DNA from: Struthio camelus
Lineage: Eukaryota; Chordata; Aves; Struthioniformes; Struthionidae
Length of the DNA stretch: 64,000 bases
Reading direction: 5' to 3'
NCBI RefSeq assembly: GCF_040807025.1
Contig: NC_090942.1
Span: 78,473,987 to 78,537,986 of the forward strand
Positions within the stretch are counted from its first letter, which is position 1. Each line of letters begins with the position of its first letter. The translations under genes and the position numbers were made by a program. Below, one piece after another: positions 10,276 to 24,000 of the stretch. The notes under the pieces are model-generated. The model did not search any database. It was not told where the DNA came from and saw nothing but the letters and a program-made list of their open reading frames with translations.

Positions 10276-13200
10276 TTTCTTCTAGTAGTTTCCCAGGGCA
10301 AATCAGAGGCCGCTGTCATGTGTGGGATCTATTCTTCATTGTGTGAAGGGTAAATTAACTCCCAATAATATCAGCTATGGCAAATACTGGGAAAACCCCT
10401 TAGCGAATAGTGTAGTGGATAGGGCTGGGGAAGGGAAAGGATGTGTAATGCAGTGTTCGGCTGAGTGACTCTGCGAGTGGCTTTGGCTTAGGTGTCGTAG
10501 GTATGTTTAAAAACTAAGCTGCAGTTTTGGGGTATTTTGTCACATAAGATTGATTCTTGCATGAAGACTGTTAAAAAGGTTAATCAGCTCTAGGAGAGCG
10601 TTTCTGAATCTTCTGGATCTTTAGTTCCTTGGTTGCAAAATGAGATGATTTATTTCTCCTTGTTTTCTCTCCTGTATTTAGACTATAACAGGGACAATTT
10701 TTTACTTTATGAATGAGCACAGATTATTAAAATAATTAAAAAATTAAAATTTAAGCTATGATGTCTATTTGCCATTGTACTACAATATTCTTATAATTTC
10801 TGGGATGATCCAGTATTTATGGGAGTGATGAGGTAGAATCCTCATATGGTCAGTGTGGAAAGGAGACCATTTCTGTAAAACAAAAACAAAAAACCTACTT
10901 AAATTTCCCAAACCCTGAAGGTTGTATCCTAACCTTTTAAATACATTTCGCTGAATAATCATGTAAAGATAATAACCAAAAGTGTAGTCCATCAAGCTTC
11001 TTCCATATGGGCCCTCAAAATGGCTTCTCTGTGCTCCCTCATTTTAATATTAGACTAGCTTGTTTAATACAGGAAAATCCAACTGAAGGACTTGGTATCT
11101 GATCATGGTGTTAGAACCAGTTGCACCTGGGTGGAAATGGAAAAAAAAAAAAACACAGACAGTAATGCTTCACCTTCTCCGAATTCAAGACACCTGGGAT
11201 CTCAAGTCATAATAACTGGAAAAGACAGAAGAGGTCCAAACCCTAGTTAAGACCTCCAGCCTTTGGTTCAGCAGTAGCGTACCCTCTTTGTTCTTGCTCA
11301 CCAAAATTACCTAACTGCCTTCCAGAATTTGCTAGCGCAGGAGATGAGCTGGTCTCTGCGAAACGATACTTAAACTCCTTGAAGACTGGACCCTTTCTTT
11401 AGTTTGTCTCTAGTCCATGCTATAAATTTGTGTACGTAAGGTCTTTCCTGCTCTTTTCAGAGCACCACACATCTCTGCAAGGTCACCTTTTTGCTTCTTC
11501 ACAAGGAGATGATATAGGGCTAGGGCTGTTGCAACTTTCTGAATAGCTAAGCTTTCCAAATCAAAAGGTTTCCTTAGCTCGGTTTTCCTCCAGCTTCCTA
11601 ATTTCTCATTCTTAATAGAACAGCCAGGAATGAGCAAACACTTCAAAATGCGACAGCAGTGTTTTACAGCATTAGCCAGCATGTAGCACTGAAACTATTG
11701 TTATAGGATTTTTTTTATTTTTTTCTGAGCTGTATCTGCAGGCTATGACCATGTTTTAGTTTTTATTTTAAATGGAACATTATTGTATTGTGGATACGCT
11801 GTTTAAAGCATGCCAGGGCTGACTGAATATGCCTCAAGTCCTGCTGAGGAGTACAGAGCTTTTAAAGTTACTAGGAAAAAAGAAAATGAATCACCATGAA
11901 TTTCCTATGAGAAAGAGAAAATTTGAGTAGCTCAGCCTAGACTAGAAATTCTGTGAAGGTGCCTTGCAGAAAGCATGGCTTGCCCTACGTATGTCCCTCG
12001 TGGGCTGAGTTCTTGCTTCAGCCTGGGCCACCTGCATCAGGAAGGGGTAAATCCCAGTGAGCGCCCGGCACGATGGAGAAGAGCAAGACCAGGAGATTGA
12101 CGTTCCCAGTCCAGCTGAATCAGAGCTAGGAGAAAAGTTTTCCCTACCGCTCATAAAAAAGCAATAAAGTTTCTCCTAAACACGGATGGAACCTCTTGCA
12201 TCCACCAACTTAGCTGGTCACCTCATTGCTCACTCAACTACTTACCTGAAGCCATTCCTGCTGAAAGCAAAACATCCCGTGACCACCGAGTTAATCCCAG
12301 CATTGGCTCAGAGTATCAGCAGCTGAAGCAGTTTATCGCCCGCAGGCTGCATGAGGCGAGCGGGACCTCTGAGCAGGTCCAGCTTCGCCTCTGCTGCCGG
12401 CAGGGCCAATTTGCCCACGCCGTGCTCCAGGCTGCCAGATGGCTTGCAGGGCCACAGGTAACTCCCTTAAAGTTAGCTGCCATCTCTCTACCCAGTGCCG
12501 CAGTCTGCAACACAAATATATAAAATGTTTGTCATCTAACTGACTTTTTTCCCCTATTTTACTAATGTTCATACTCACATGTTCTTTTGCTTTGTTTGGT
12601 TGTGCTATGTTCATTTGTTTCTGCCAAGAAGACTACAAGAAGGAATGTAACTGAATACATAAGCCTAGAGTAATTAAAACCGTAAATGAAAGTATAATTA
12701 AAAAAAATTGGGTAGCAGAAACCTGGTTTTAAGAGCTCTGCTCCTCTGGTTAGAAAAGAGAAACCTTCTGTGAGGGCTTTGCATGCGGTAGTACAATAAC
12801 GTGAGAGGTTTGCAATGAAATACTTATCCAGGACAAGATTCAGAGAATTTCTTCCAAAAGTAATGGAAGGCAAAGGGATAGCCTCAAGGATGTCTGGCGT
12901 TTCTGCCAACAGGGGCTTGCGAATATTCGTACGCAAGAGGCTGTACATCACACAGCCCGTATCGGCCAGCGCGCCGCGTCTTCCCTCGCTGCTCTCGATT
13001 CGATTCCCCTCTTCATTCCTTTACGCTGTGCTGATCGTTCACTATTGCTGGCCGTCAAGATGATGCGCGCCCCAGTAGCGTCTCGAGCCTTTGCTGCATG
13101 CCTGCCTATTTCTCCTTCTGCAGCGCTTGCCCTCGTCCTCGCTCTTCAGTAGAAGGCGGCATCTGCCGCTCTCCTTTATTCCCTTTTGTCTTTGCGTTTC

Positions 13201-15769
13201 ACTGCTTTTATACCACACAGCTGAGTAAAGCGTGTGCTGTAGCTTGATGGAGGTGCGCTCTCCGTGGAGCGTGGGAGCGTGAGGGACAGCACCGATGCCA
13301 AAGGGTTTGCTGGTTAATAAACGGAGCCAAACGAAGAGCAAGAGTTTGGTGCATGTGCTGGCTGGCAGGTTGGAGGCCCAGCTGGGATCGTGGCCTGAGC
13401 TTTCTGACCTCTAGCCCAGGGTACCAAGACACAGACTGTCTAGTGTCCTTGATTTACACTTTGTTTTCTTGCCTTGTAAACATTGCCAGGTTCAGTTTTG
13501 ACTTTTTTTTCTTCCATTAATCCATTTAGAATATGGACTTTTTTTGGACTAATTTGGGTATTTAGGTCTATCTTGTTGCTCTAATTGATATTCTCTACAC
13601 AGCTAGAGCTTTCCGATTTTACTCCTTTAATGATCCTTCACTCAATGCCACGTAGTAGGAATTTTCTTCACATACTCAGATTATTTCCTGGCTGTAAGTA
13701 TTTCCACTGAGGCCTCTGCTGGGATCTGTGGTGCAGTTTGGAGTAACCTGGTATTTATGGTATTTCTTTGTTTTTTTGCTACCAGCCTGGTCTGTCCTAA
13801 TGCCTACCACCTCTTCCTAAAAAAACAGAACTCAGTTGCTTTGACACCAGTCCCTCATCTCCTCACATGATCAGGAAAGCAAGACATTAATTTACATTTT
13901 CTGTTGTCACTGGCTCTGCTGTCGCCAATTTGCATCTACCATCTCTGGTAGAGAGCTGACTCTTTCAGCTGACCTCTCTCATCTTATGTACTGGAAATAG
14001 CATCTTATTATCTCTCATAGAGTGCAGTGCAATATTCTTTCTGGTCTTTGCTTTAGCTTTAACTGTAGCGCTTTCATTCCTGCTTGTCTAGGAATGACCC
14101 CATCCACCCCCTATGTGGGACTTGGCATTTTGTTCCTCTACAAAGTGCTTTTTTTTTTCCTTTTACCTCCATCCACACTCATCACCATTTAGCGGTGGAA
14201 AAGTAAATGGCAGACACCATATGGTGCTGCATCTCTTTGAATGCCTTTGATTTTCCTGTACCTTTTATCAGTTTCCAGAACTTGCCTTATTCTTGAAAAT
14301 GTGCCTTGCTGAAATCTCAGATCCTTCCAGGACAAAGGCTTCTCTTGGTACTGAAGAGCTACTCGTTGCAAATCTAGTTGGAGTGGTCCGACTATTTCTT
14401 CGACTGTCTTCACTTTCAAATCCGTCAACCATCTGCTTCTCGAGAGAGCCGTGCTCCCCTTTTGCAGTGCTTTGCACTGCCCCTTCTCCAGCAGGACGTC
14501 AAAATGCTTCCCTCACTGCATCTATAGCACTACTTAGGTTTTTCCCCTTTTCTTCTTTGTAATACCAGTCACACATCAGGGGAGGAGTTAGTGCCACTGA
14601 CAGCTGAGTGAATTTTGCAGTAGGTTGAAGTCTGTAAAGACAAGGAAATAGATTGTTTCTTTGAGCTGGGTGCCCTATCCGATTATCTGTAAACATCTGA
14701 GTCTATTTATGTAGCTGTTTATTATATCACAATATCTAGTTGGCTGTGAAATCTCTGCCCTCTTTGTTGTTTGCCTTTCCACGGTGAAGTGTTTCCGTCC
14801 CATTGTGGTGGTTAGTTTGAAGCAGAGTAGGAGGATTCGAACCTGTTGGATCTAAATCGGTAGATTACCAGGCTCCTTTGGAAGGACAGGAGCATTTTAA
14901 AAAGCAGTCTGGACACTGGAGCAATGTGGACGTATGGGCTGTTCTCTATAGCTATCATAGCTGGTTACATACGAGAGCGTCTCCACATTACATACTGTTT
15001 TCAGTGCAAACAGAGCAAGACTACGCCTTGGTTTGTTCCAGTCTCTTGAACAATTATGGAGAAATCCCACCGTTACAGTTTTGTTATGGTGAGATCGTGA
15101 CATTACTGCCTTTGCAATTGTACTGGAGCATGAAAAAGAGATAAATGCTTTTGTTATTGAGGCTCGTTGCTGTCCTAAACTGCAGGATGGCTCTAATCTC
15201 ATCAGCAATCAGATTGTCTTAAACTGATTGTGGACACCCTCTCCATGGCTTTTTTTAAACCTAAAGTTGTTTTTTCATCACAGCTTTTTTATCTTTTCTG
15301 TGAAGATTAGCAGGGCTTTTGAAGCCCAGCTACATCAGTTATTACTGAAGCTAAATCGTTCCCTGCCATCCACACTCAGGCACCCTGCCCTAGCTCCCTT
15401 AGGGATTTATTTTAGCCAGTCCCCACAACTTTTGGGTGAAGCTGGCCTTTGAGGCAGACTCATGAGCTGAGAGGCAAAGGCCTTCCCTCGAGTCCTTCAG
15501 GGGCTCTTGGCGCATCAAGACCGATGCTCCTGCCAGATGTTGTCCCGGTCCTGATTAGAATCTGCCTTACTTTTATTATCTTGTTTACGGTGAGATTTTC
15601 CTTAGGAAGCAGACGACATCAAGCAGCTGCTTTTCTATCGGTTCTCATTTGGGAAAGGTAGTGCTGAAGACAGATACTCCCACAACTGAGTGGGAAAGCA
15701 GAAGATCTGCTTTCGTGTCTCAGCTCTGCTCTCCGTTCCTTCCGAGATGGGGTGAATGACACACACTGC

Positions 15770-15784
15770 TTTTTTTTTTTTTTT
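15770..15784. repeat. Poly-T tract (15 T)
   Basis: An uninterrupted homopolymer of 15 T, followed within 30 bases by more T-rich sequence. There is no recognisable retroposon body next to it. Confidence 0.85.
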
Positions 15785-16229
15785 GCATCATTTTTGGTTG
15801 GGTTTTTGATATTATCTTCAGCTTTCTTTTTTATCTATTTAGATACTGTCTTGAACAGTGCGCAGTGGGAGAACACTGAATTTTACAGTGAGAGAACTGA
15901 AGCACTGAGACAGCCAAAGGCATGATTTTGAAGAGATTTTATTCCCGAAGTGACTGAAAGGTGCTTTATAAAGTGTCTGGGCACCTGGTTCCTTCTGTAA
16001 TCAAGGGAAGATGTTGGAGGTCACACACTGGTTTGTGCCTGAGCAGGGAGGATGGATCTTGACCGTGGCACCCTCGTACCTGTGATTGTGGCCTCCCTTT
16101 CACCAGAAGCAGCATAGATATTGGAAAACTTCTAAATGAGAGCCAAAAAAATGATGCTGGGTGAATTAAGGGGAAAGGCATGTTCCTAAAGTCTAATGCC
16201 TTCTTAATTCAAAATTACCTCGAAGGCCG

Positions 16230-17200
16230 CATGATGGATTGCTAGCAAAATTTAATCTTTAATGAGTTTTTTCTCTGACTTCATAAAGCCCAACACAGCT
16301 TAATCCCTTATATTGTCTTTGCTTAAAAAACAGCATCTCTTGGGATGAAACTAATATTCAAATTAAGGAAATAATTTTTGGACTTGCAGGGGAAAAGGAA
16401 AGCAAGGAAAAATAGAGAGAATTTTTGCTTCAGAGGTATAAAATGATATAACAAACATTCTTCTTAAAACAGCAGTTTTGCAGTACACTATCTCTTCCCA
16501 GTTTTGTTTCCCATTTCACTACAACTGCTGTATTAATTCTGAAGATCCTTACATTTGCTGTTCGTGGTGCTGTTACTAATTACAATGTTATTCGTAGCTT
16601 ATTATTATTGTTGCTTGAAGTCAAATGAAGACATAGCGACTGGTTAGAATTGAAACCATTCTCTTACCTTTTTCCCTCCCTTTGCTTTCTAGAGTTTGTA
16701 GAAGGGATTTGCTTTTTGGCAGAAAAATGTATTTACCAGCAAATATCCAGACAACAGTGTGTTTCCCAAAATATTTCTCTTATAAATGCTAATCAGCCAT
16801 TTTGAAAGCTCTCTGGGAACAGAAATAATACTCAGTGACTACAATGATCAGTTATGTAGCAAATAACTGGAACATAATATGCATAGTAGTGGTAATAATA
16901 CATTTTTGAAGGTGATTGTTTTTTTACAATGAGGTGAAAAAACATAATTTACCACTTAATTTTGGTGCAAGGATGAAAGGCAACCTTGATAAAATTTCTT
17001 TGAAACCAGTGAAGTTCCATTATCTTAAGCCCAGCCCTACAGATAAGTCACAATGCTGTATGCACAACATATTATGCTTAGCAGCGCATTTAGCATATCA
17101 GTGCAATTTTAGGTAGAAATAATTTGTCATGAAGATAAAGAGAAATTTGAAAAAGGTTTGTTGCTTGCAGTATGTTCAGTGACTTATACTGTATTCATAA
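16230..17200. promoter_or_regulatory. Cluster of enhancer-like blocks
   Basis: About 1 kb of AT-rich, complex sequence with many homeodomain/POU-like cores: TTAATCTTTAATGAG near 16252, TACTAATTACAATG near 16572, TGCTAATCAGC near 16787, ATATGCATAG near 16877 and TATGCTTAGCAG near 17071. The 66-codon open frame at 16916-17116 inside it lacks protein-like features. The cluster could be one long or several short conserved elements. Conservation is inferred. Confidence 0.38.
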
Positions 17201-18429
17201 GCTGCCATTTTCATTAGAGTGCCTGGTCCACAAGTTCTTTGTGCTGCTCTAAAACCCTCAGTAGATAAGTATGGGAGGAGGAGGGAGAATCGTAAGGCTA
17301 ACATGTTTTCAGTAACAAGTTCAATACCTAAAATTTCCTCCCTCCTTATCTTTGCAGTGCAGAAGTTTTGCTGAGATACTTTTGCCCCAAATTAAAGATT
17401 AGAAAGTGCCCTTTTTTACAAGAAAAGTCAAAAAGACCAAGTTTCTTTTTTTTTGTTGACTGCTTCCAAAGCCTGGTCCTTTGCCCGTTTGATTGTACTA
17501 ACCTTTGGCTCCTAGAGAATGGGCGGCATCCTGACCATTGCTGATGTGCCACAACGTATGGTGGCAATCTAGGCGATGTCAAGTTAAGACCTTTGAATCA
17601 TTCATGCTTGCAGGGCCAGCAATTTCAGACTGTCATGTGTTTTTCAGTTCGATGCTAATTTGCATGCTATCAGGAATGATTTTGGCTGATCAGTAGTTCT
17701 TTTGATGACTTGTGGTGGGTGTTAGCCTCATGTTTTATAACTAGAAGTTCTTGAGGAAATAAATATTTCCTCCAAAAGAAAGAACAATGATAGTGTGCAT
17801 GCATATAAAGAAAAGGGAGAGAGCACTTGAGTATGTGAACACGTTTTGTAAGCAAGTGAGGGAAAAAGGATGAATTATTCTGTACATCACTTCTAACTCT
17901 GAGATGATCTTTCAGTCTGATTCTCAGGCCACCTTTAACAAAAGCAGCTGGTAGAGGCAGACTGGATAGGCAGAGCTGCAGCAGCGTGGCTCATTTGTAT
18001 AAATATAGTATCCATACATGGTGCATGAATGATTCAGTCCCAGTCTTCCGCTTTCATTCTCATCAGTTCTGTAAGGATAATGGACGCTCCAAGTGTTTCA
18101 TTAGCAGACGTGTCACTTTGCTACCAGTCATACAGCTGCTGGTCTTCTGACTGCTTAACCCGTTACTAGACAGTTTTGGAAAAGCAGAGCGTGCATTTGC
18201 AAAAAAATACAAAAATAAAAATAGAAAAAACACTAAAGGGGCAATCGTGGAGCTCTTACACTTGTGCCTCATTTGAAGCCTGCTGCAGCATCCCCAGAGC
18301 ACATGTTCAACCCAAGCAGGTGAGGAAAACTCTCCCCCACCAGTATCATGTCAAATTTACTTTGCGGAGAAAGCAATGTTACTGGAGTGCAGAGTTGTGC
18401 AAGCTGACAGGGCAGTGCACCCTAACCAC
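17201..18429. other. Spacer, no gene recognised
   Basis: Frames of 60-90 codons at 17582-17346 and 18302-18063 on the minus strand and 18176-18448 on the plus strand have low-complexity composition and match nothing I recognise. No repeat family is visible. Confidence 0.45.
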
Positions 18430-18960
18430 AGTATTTACAGGCATTTAATGAAATTTAATAACATTGCAGCTTTGGCAACCCAACTGAGCCAATGACTCTC
18501 CATTATACATTTGACAGATATGATAAATGTTGGTGAATTGATTTACAAAGATTACTAACAGCTTTTAGATACGCTGCTCTCATGTCAAAGTTCTGAAAAA
18601 ATCCCTTTGACACCCCTCCCCTAAATTTGGACTCACAGCAGTCATGCTGTTAATTGAATGACAGCATATACTTTAAAATGTTCAGCTTTACACCACAAAG
18701 GAGCCCAGTTTTTTTTTTTTTAAGTGTTCTGTTAAGTGCTTGCAAAGAGCGTGATGAAGATGGATAGGACAGTTTGGTATAAAAGAAGCTGCTTTTAGGA
18801 GCCATCTGTGTTTTTACTGATGAGAATGAATTTTAACTAATGAAAACTTTACTGATAAATGTTGTGCATACTGCAGCAACTGCGCAATGTGATTAGATTT
18901 TATAGAGTAACTTAGCAAAGAGAGATGGAATATCCTGCAAGGAGCATCTGCTTTGTTTTC
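18430..18960. promoter_or_regulatory. Cluster of enhancer-like blocks
   Basis: AT-rich, complex sequence with TTAATGAAATTTAATAAC near 18445, and an inverted repeat (ATGCTGT 18644-18650 / ACAGCAT 18661-18667) whose loop carries the homeodomain-like TAATTG. Further blocks run from 18780 to 18900. A run of 13 T at 18709-18721 interrupts it. Enhancer function is inferred from texture. Confidence 0.38.
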
Positions 18961-19849
18961 ATTACAGTTCCCCCTCTCCCCTCCACCTTAAATTGATACA
19001 TCTTGTTGGAAAATTTCAGAAAGGTTTGGCAAACTTTATTTAAACAGCAAATATGCTTGAAGAAGTGGAGTGGTCATGTCACTTCCACAAGTCAAGGGAG
19101 CTCTTTTAGCTATGGTCAGGGTCGTTCCCAGAAACCAATGATCTGAACTTTTCACATTGCTGCATACCAGAGCTTGTGAGAAATCGTGGACAAAGCAAAT
19201 CTTGATGGTCACCAGTGATCTGTCGCTATACCAATAACTCTTCTGGGGCCCTTTGCTTCTGATAAGATTCTTCCTCAGTCTGGGATACGTATAGTGCATT
19301 TTCTCTGAAAGGGGCGGTTTTGGTTTTGATGAAATAGCCCGTGTGTTGGGGATGCTGGTTTTTCAGATAGGTTTGGCATCCCTCTCCTGAAAACGCACAG
19401 TCTGCGGAGGAGCCTGCTCGGTGCTGGCCGACTCTAGTCTCCAGGTGCTAGAAACATCCACAGAACACTGGTGGGATTTGTTCTCAGCTAACCCAGAGCA
19501 CGTAGCCTACAAACTGCTCAGACTCCCTTTACAGTCAAGGAAAGAGCAAAGGTTTTTGTGGTAAGGTGCATCTCGACATAAGGCAGGCATCTAAAGTGAG
19601 ACCAGTGCTCCCCACTGGACTGCCAGCACGGGTCCTATTTCTCCCCGTTAAGTAGGACAGGAGGGTAGGTCTGGATGTTGACACTGGAAGAGAAGAATCC
19701 CACCTTGCCTCCTCATCTACCAGCTGGAGGGTCTTCCAGCTGCCCTTTCTCTTCCTGGAAATGAAACAGGAAATTCTTTAATTCCTTTTTTAACCTGGAT
19801 GCTTTTTTACAAGAAAGATTACCTCTCAGCTGTTTTCCCTCCCCATTCA
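18961..19849. other. Spacer, no gene recognised
   Basis: An 87-codon minus-strand frame (19299-19036) is the largest open frame and shows no family resemblance. Nothing else is supported. Confidence 0.45.
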
Positions 19850-20215
19850 TGCTGTCACTAGCCTTTGTAATCTCATTTATGATGGCACAACACTATAGAA
19901 ATATTAGCAAAGGCTCCTGTTCCTCGTTTCCACTTGTGCATGCCATGCTATATTGGTTCCTGATAATGTGACCCGACGCACCGTTTCAGTGCTCTCTATA
20001 ACCCGCTCTAATCTACTGCTTTACATACAAACCAACTCATCTGTTTAATGTGTTTCTAGATAACTGCTGCTTGTCTGCACATGAAGCAGAAGAGTGACAA
20101 AATAAAAGCAATGTTCAACCTTGAGCATCTAGAAAATGCTGGATGCTTAAAATTTGAGAGATCAAAATTAATTATTATGGGCTCTTGAGTTTTCCTCTAA
20201 GCTTTTGAGCACTTG
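19850..20215. promoter_or_regulatory. Enhancer-like block (weak)
   Basis: A moderately AT-rich, complex stretch without usable frames. It includes GTAATCTCATTTATGATG near 19868 and AAAATTAATTATTATGG near 20164. The case rests only on motif density. Confidence 0.25.
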
Positions 20216-20859
20216 AGTTATCCTAACTTTTTAGGTGCTTTTTTTTTTTTTTCCAAGTGAATGTCAATATTCCCTTGAAGCAATGCAAGTGTAAGAGATG
20301 GTATTTGGAAAAGACACTGGAAGTTTGCAAGAGCTACATGAAGGAGTAGGTTCACGCCACCCCGCGGCAGCTGTCTGGGACCCGGCCACCCAGTCCCTTT
20401 CAACAAACCTCTGTTGCGTTTAGTTTTTTCTTAGGTGTTGTTTAGGCGGTCACAGCGGCCAGGATTTATATCCATCTTCGTGAAAACTGTACATCCCGAG
20501 TGTCTTACTCATAGGTATGCAAGGGTGTGTAATCAGTATGGTCAATTCTCAGCAACAGTACGACTCTCTTAATGCACCGACACTGTCATAGTCTTTCTGC
20601 TCTTTGAGTTTGCCTGCAGCTGCATCTTTCTGCCATGCTGAGCTGATATGATCCATCGCAGGAGACCTTTAAGTCCAAGATCCGTCGCAAAAGAAAGAGG
20701 GAAGTAAGGCAAAAAGAGGGAGGAAGGTTGGCAGAAGTAGCTTTTGTTTCCTCTCTTTCCTTGACCCTAAATGACAAGGGAAGATGTGTGAAGAGGGAAA
20801 AAAAATCAATATGAAGTTAAAGAAAATGAATGTGCTTGAGCAGAGACTTGGTCACCGAT
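20216..20859. other. Spacer with homopolymer and short direct repeat
   Basis: A run of 14 T lies at 20239-20252. A short direct repeat, GATCCRTCGCA, starts at about 20650 and again at about 20679. The two minus-strand frames of about 62 codons here are not recognisable. Confidence 0.45.
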
Positions 20860-21040
20860 TTCTAAAATCCAGCACTTCAATCCTGCAGGCTTATGGATTT
20901 GGGTAAACACAATTACCTCAGCAAGGCTTACAAATTATTAGTATTTTGCACTGTAACGTTTGCTGGGAGATTATAACACGTCATTAAAGATGAAAGGTTA
21001 TTTTCAGACCTCAGTTAAGTTTTAAATTGCGTCCTTGCAG
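20860..21040. promoter_or_regulatory. Enhancer-like block
   Basis: An AT-rich segment with AAATTATTAGTATTTTGC near 20932 and a TCATTAAAG element near 20982, and no coding potential. The regulatory role is inferred. Confidence 0.3.
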
Positions 21041-24000
21041 AGTGCAAGAGCGACCTTGGAGTGAGTTTGGGGCAGGCTGCAGCCTCTGAGACGTGGCTCA
21101 GCATGAGCTTGCTCAGCAGTAACGCCTCTCGTGGAGGGGCAGGGGATCATGACGAGGGGCACTCAAGAGTTTTACGTTGTTCAGCTTCAGAACGGTTTTC
21201 AATGCACTTATTACCTGGCTTAATCTTTAAAAAGAGAGGAAGGAAAAAAGGCTTCTGTTGCCTCTGGTGTAAAAGTGCTCTTTAGAGACTGGATTTATGC
21301 ACAAGCTCACTCCTCTTAAGCTAGTTATTTGGTAGGAAGCTGTAGAGCAAATTCTAAATGGTGTACCCAGCACTCTCCAAACTGGGTTTCAAGTAAGTAG
21401 CAGTTGCATGTCTGCATCCATTTTATTATTTTTCTCCTACTAATCTCTTAAGTGATATTCCCCCCGCCACCCCGAATAAATCTTTCAGTAGATATGCTTT
21501 TTCATTGGCCCACTCCCTTGAGGCAGCCACAGAAAACCTGTAGACCCGTAGTTTCTGCATAACTAACACTTGACAGCTCCCACACTTGCTCAAATGCTTA
21601 AAGTCTTAGTCAGCGCCCTTATACGTTCCCGGAGGCAATTCTCATTTGTGAGAAAATTGAAGCTGCCCCAAACGCTAGGTCGTGACAGCAGCCCGTGTTG
21701 CAGCGTAGACTGGAGGGCAGCCAGGTAGTAGGTCATGCTTTAACCAGCACAGAAACAAGAAGATAGGTCCTGGCCTTGGGAGGGAGGGATGGAGCGTTCT
21801 TGATTTCTGACCTGTAACCGGGAATCAAAGTGTTTAGCATCTTACAGTATTGAGCAGCTCCTAACGAAAGCGAGGGTAGCTGCATCTGCCCGTGCTGCTC
21901 TGATAAGCCATATCTTCACACACCTAAAAAATTGTTTCAGTGCTTTATGGCTGACTGAATCCCATGTGATTTCCCCCGTTATAGAAGCTGGCTTGCCCAC
22001 GACAATACTTCTGTTGTAGGATTATTTTAGAGGGTGACGCAGAAATTTATGAGATGCTGAGAAAAGAGATGTTACCTTCTGTAGTATTTTGTCCTACACA
22101 TACGATTCACTTGGACTTGGACTTAAAGGGATTTTCAATAATTCTTTTTTCTAATTTGGCCTTTATGAATGGCAAAGTTTTCTCCTGTTATAAATTGCCA
22201 AATCTTTGGGGAAGACAATGAAATACTATCAACTTGGATGGAAGAAACTGTCCCTAACAACTCAGGACTAGAATGAAGAGTAACGATAAGGAAAATTGGG
22301 TTCTGCAGAGTGAGACTAGAGCAAGGTATACTAGAGTTCTTCATGCGTTCTTGAAGCTTTTAAACTGAATTTTAAAAAGGGGGTAGCTGAGAAGGGAAAG
22401 ATCCTTAAACATGTATTACTATGTTTTTTTGAACTGAAAGCTTTGTCTTTTAAAACCTTGTTGTCTTTTTTGTGACTTGTGATTTTAAACTGGAAATAAT
22501 TGATATGGATCGTAAGATGTTTAAAAAAAACCATTTCTTACAGCCTCCTTTTTGGAGCTGACATTGCGCTGGCTGAGGCTTTGTCCCCAGAGCTTTAGGG
22601 CAGTACCTTGATATTTTGAAAGAGGTATCAGTATTGGGAATACATTTTCCTCTATGTGAACTCTGCATCTATAAGCAACCGTGTGTGCTGATACTTAGCT
22701 AGCTGCTGAAGTATCCTGTTCGTACCCAGTAATTGTGCTTATAATTAGCAGGCATAAATTTAGATGCCCTTTGAAAAATGTGGTCTTCAACATCAAAGCA
22801 ATACAACAAATGGATCCTTTCGTGTGGTTGCTGAAATGAGCCTGGATCTGCCGTTTAACTTATTTGAACAGTGGTGGCTTTCAGTGTGTTTCTTCCAAAG
22901 GATCCAAGCATCTTACAGCCTGAATGTGTTGCGCTTGAATACCTTGCTTGAATAGATGTGCTGTGTGCCAATTTGCCGCGAGGCTACATGAAATTAACGC
23001 TAGGAAGTGAAGAGCAAACTGAAATCCTATGAAGTTGTTCTAAATGGGCAAAGGAAGGAGGAAATACCCACACTAGAAGTAAACTAGGAAGCTGGACAGC
23101 CCTCTTTTAGAGAGATTGCTAAGGGATCTTTAATAACCATAGGAGTATAGGATCTTGATTTTTCTGTCTCATCTGAAAAACAATACACCTCTCCCTGCTG
23201 CTTGCACTGGCGAGCTTTTTGTTTTGTGATCAATGGTCTAAGGCCAGGATTTCAAAATGCTGACCGTTTCTGGAAGCCTTTATAGGGGTCTGTCAAATAT
23301 AAGCTGTGTTGCAGCACTCCTGCATGCGCCCACCAGATGTTAGCATCTGGTTTCTCATGCGGTTGGAAAGTAATCCTCTACGTTTTTCTGAGAGCTGGCA
23401 TTCCATATATTTTCATAAGGAACAAAGCCTTAATTTTCTAGACTTGGGAAATCCTAAATATTTCACAGCAGAGTGGTTAGAAAGGCCAGAATGTAATTAC
23501 AATTACATTTTTAAGGTCTAATATATTTTAGGATGCCAGAGCTGGAAAATAACTCTACATCTATATATTTATATATCCTTTTTGAAAAAGTGGTGATTCA
23601 GTTTAACTATACTTTTTTATCAATCTGAGGTTTCCTCAGATATTAGGCCTTTAAAGTCCTACTGTCTCTTCGTCTAAAGATGATAATGTTGACTTTGAGC
23701 CAGCCCGAGCACAGTGAGTCCCAGAGCTTGGACCAATCAAAATTCCAGTCCCATTTTCCTGGGATCTTTGGCTTATGTCCCACTCAAGGCAAGGATGCCA
23801 CATGCTTATTCAAAAGCACCTCCATTTTTGTAGTATCTTGCAATTTGCAGTACATATCCTATCCAAGTAATTGTCTGCTCCACCCCTGCCTAGCTTGTAT
23901 GATTTGACAAGGTCAAAGCAGAAGATGGCTTGTACTTGTTGGAAAAAGCATGGTGAGAGATAATACAGGAATTGAAGGGAGTAATTTGTTCAAATATACA

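Larger units (their letters stand above)
9126..16229. other. Long spacer without supported genes
   Basis: Several open frames of 60-130 codons occur, for example minus strand 9642-9340, 11682-11410, 12951-12562 and 13341-13042, and plus strand 14293-14562. None has a recognisable domain, and most share space with opposing frames in GC-richer patches. A TA/TG-rich low-complexity stretch lies at 10241-10275, a run of 15 T at 15770-15784, and CpG-dense patches at 9395-9420 and 12950-13130. Confidence 0.45.
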
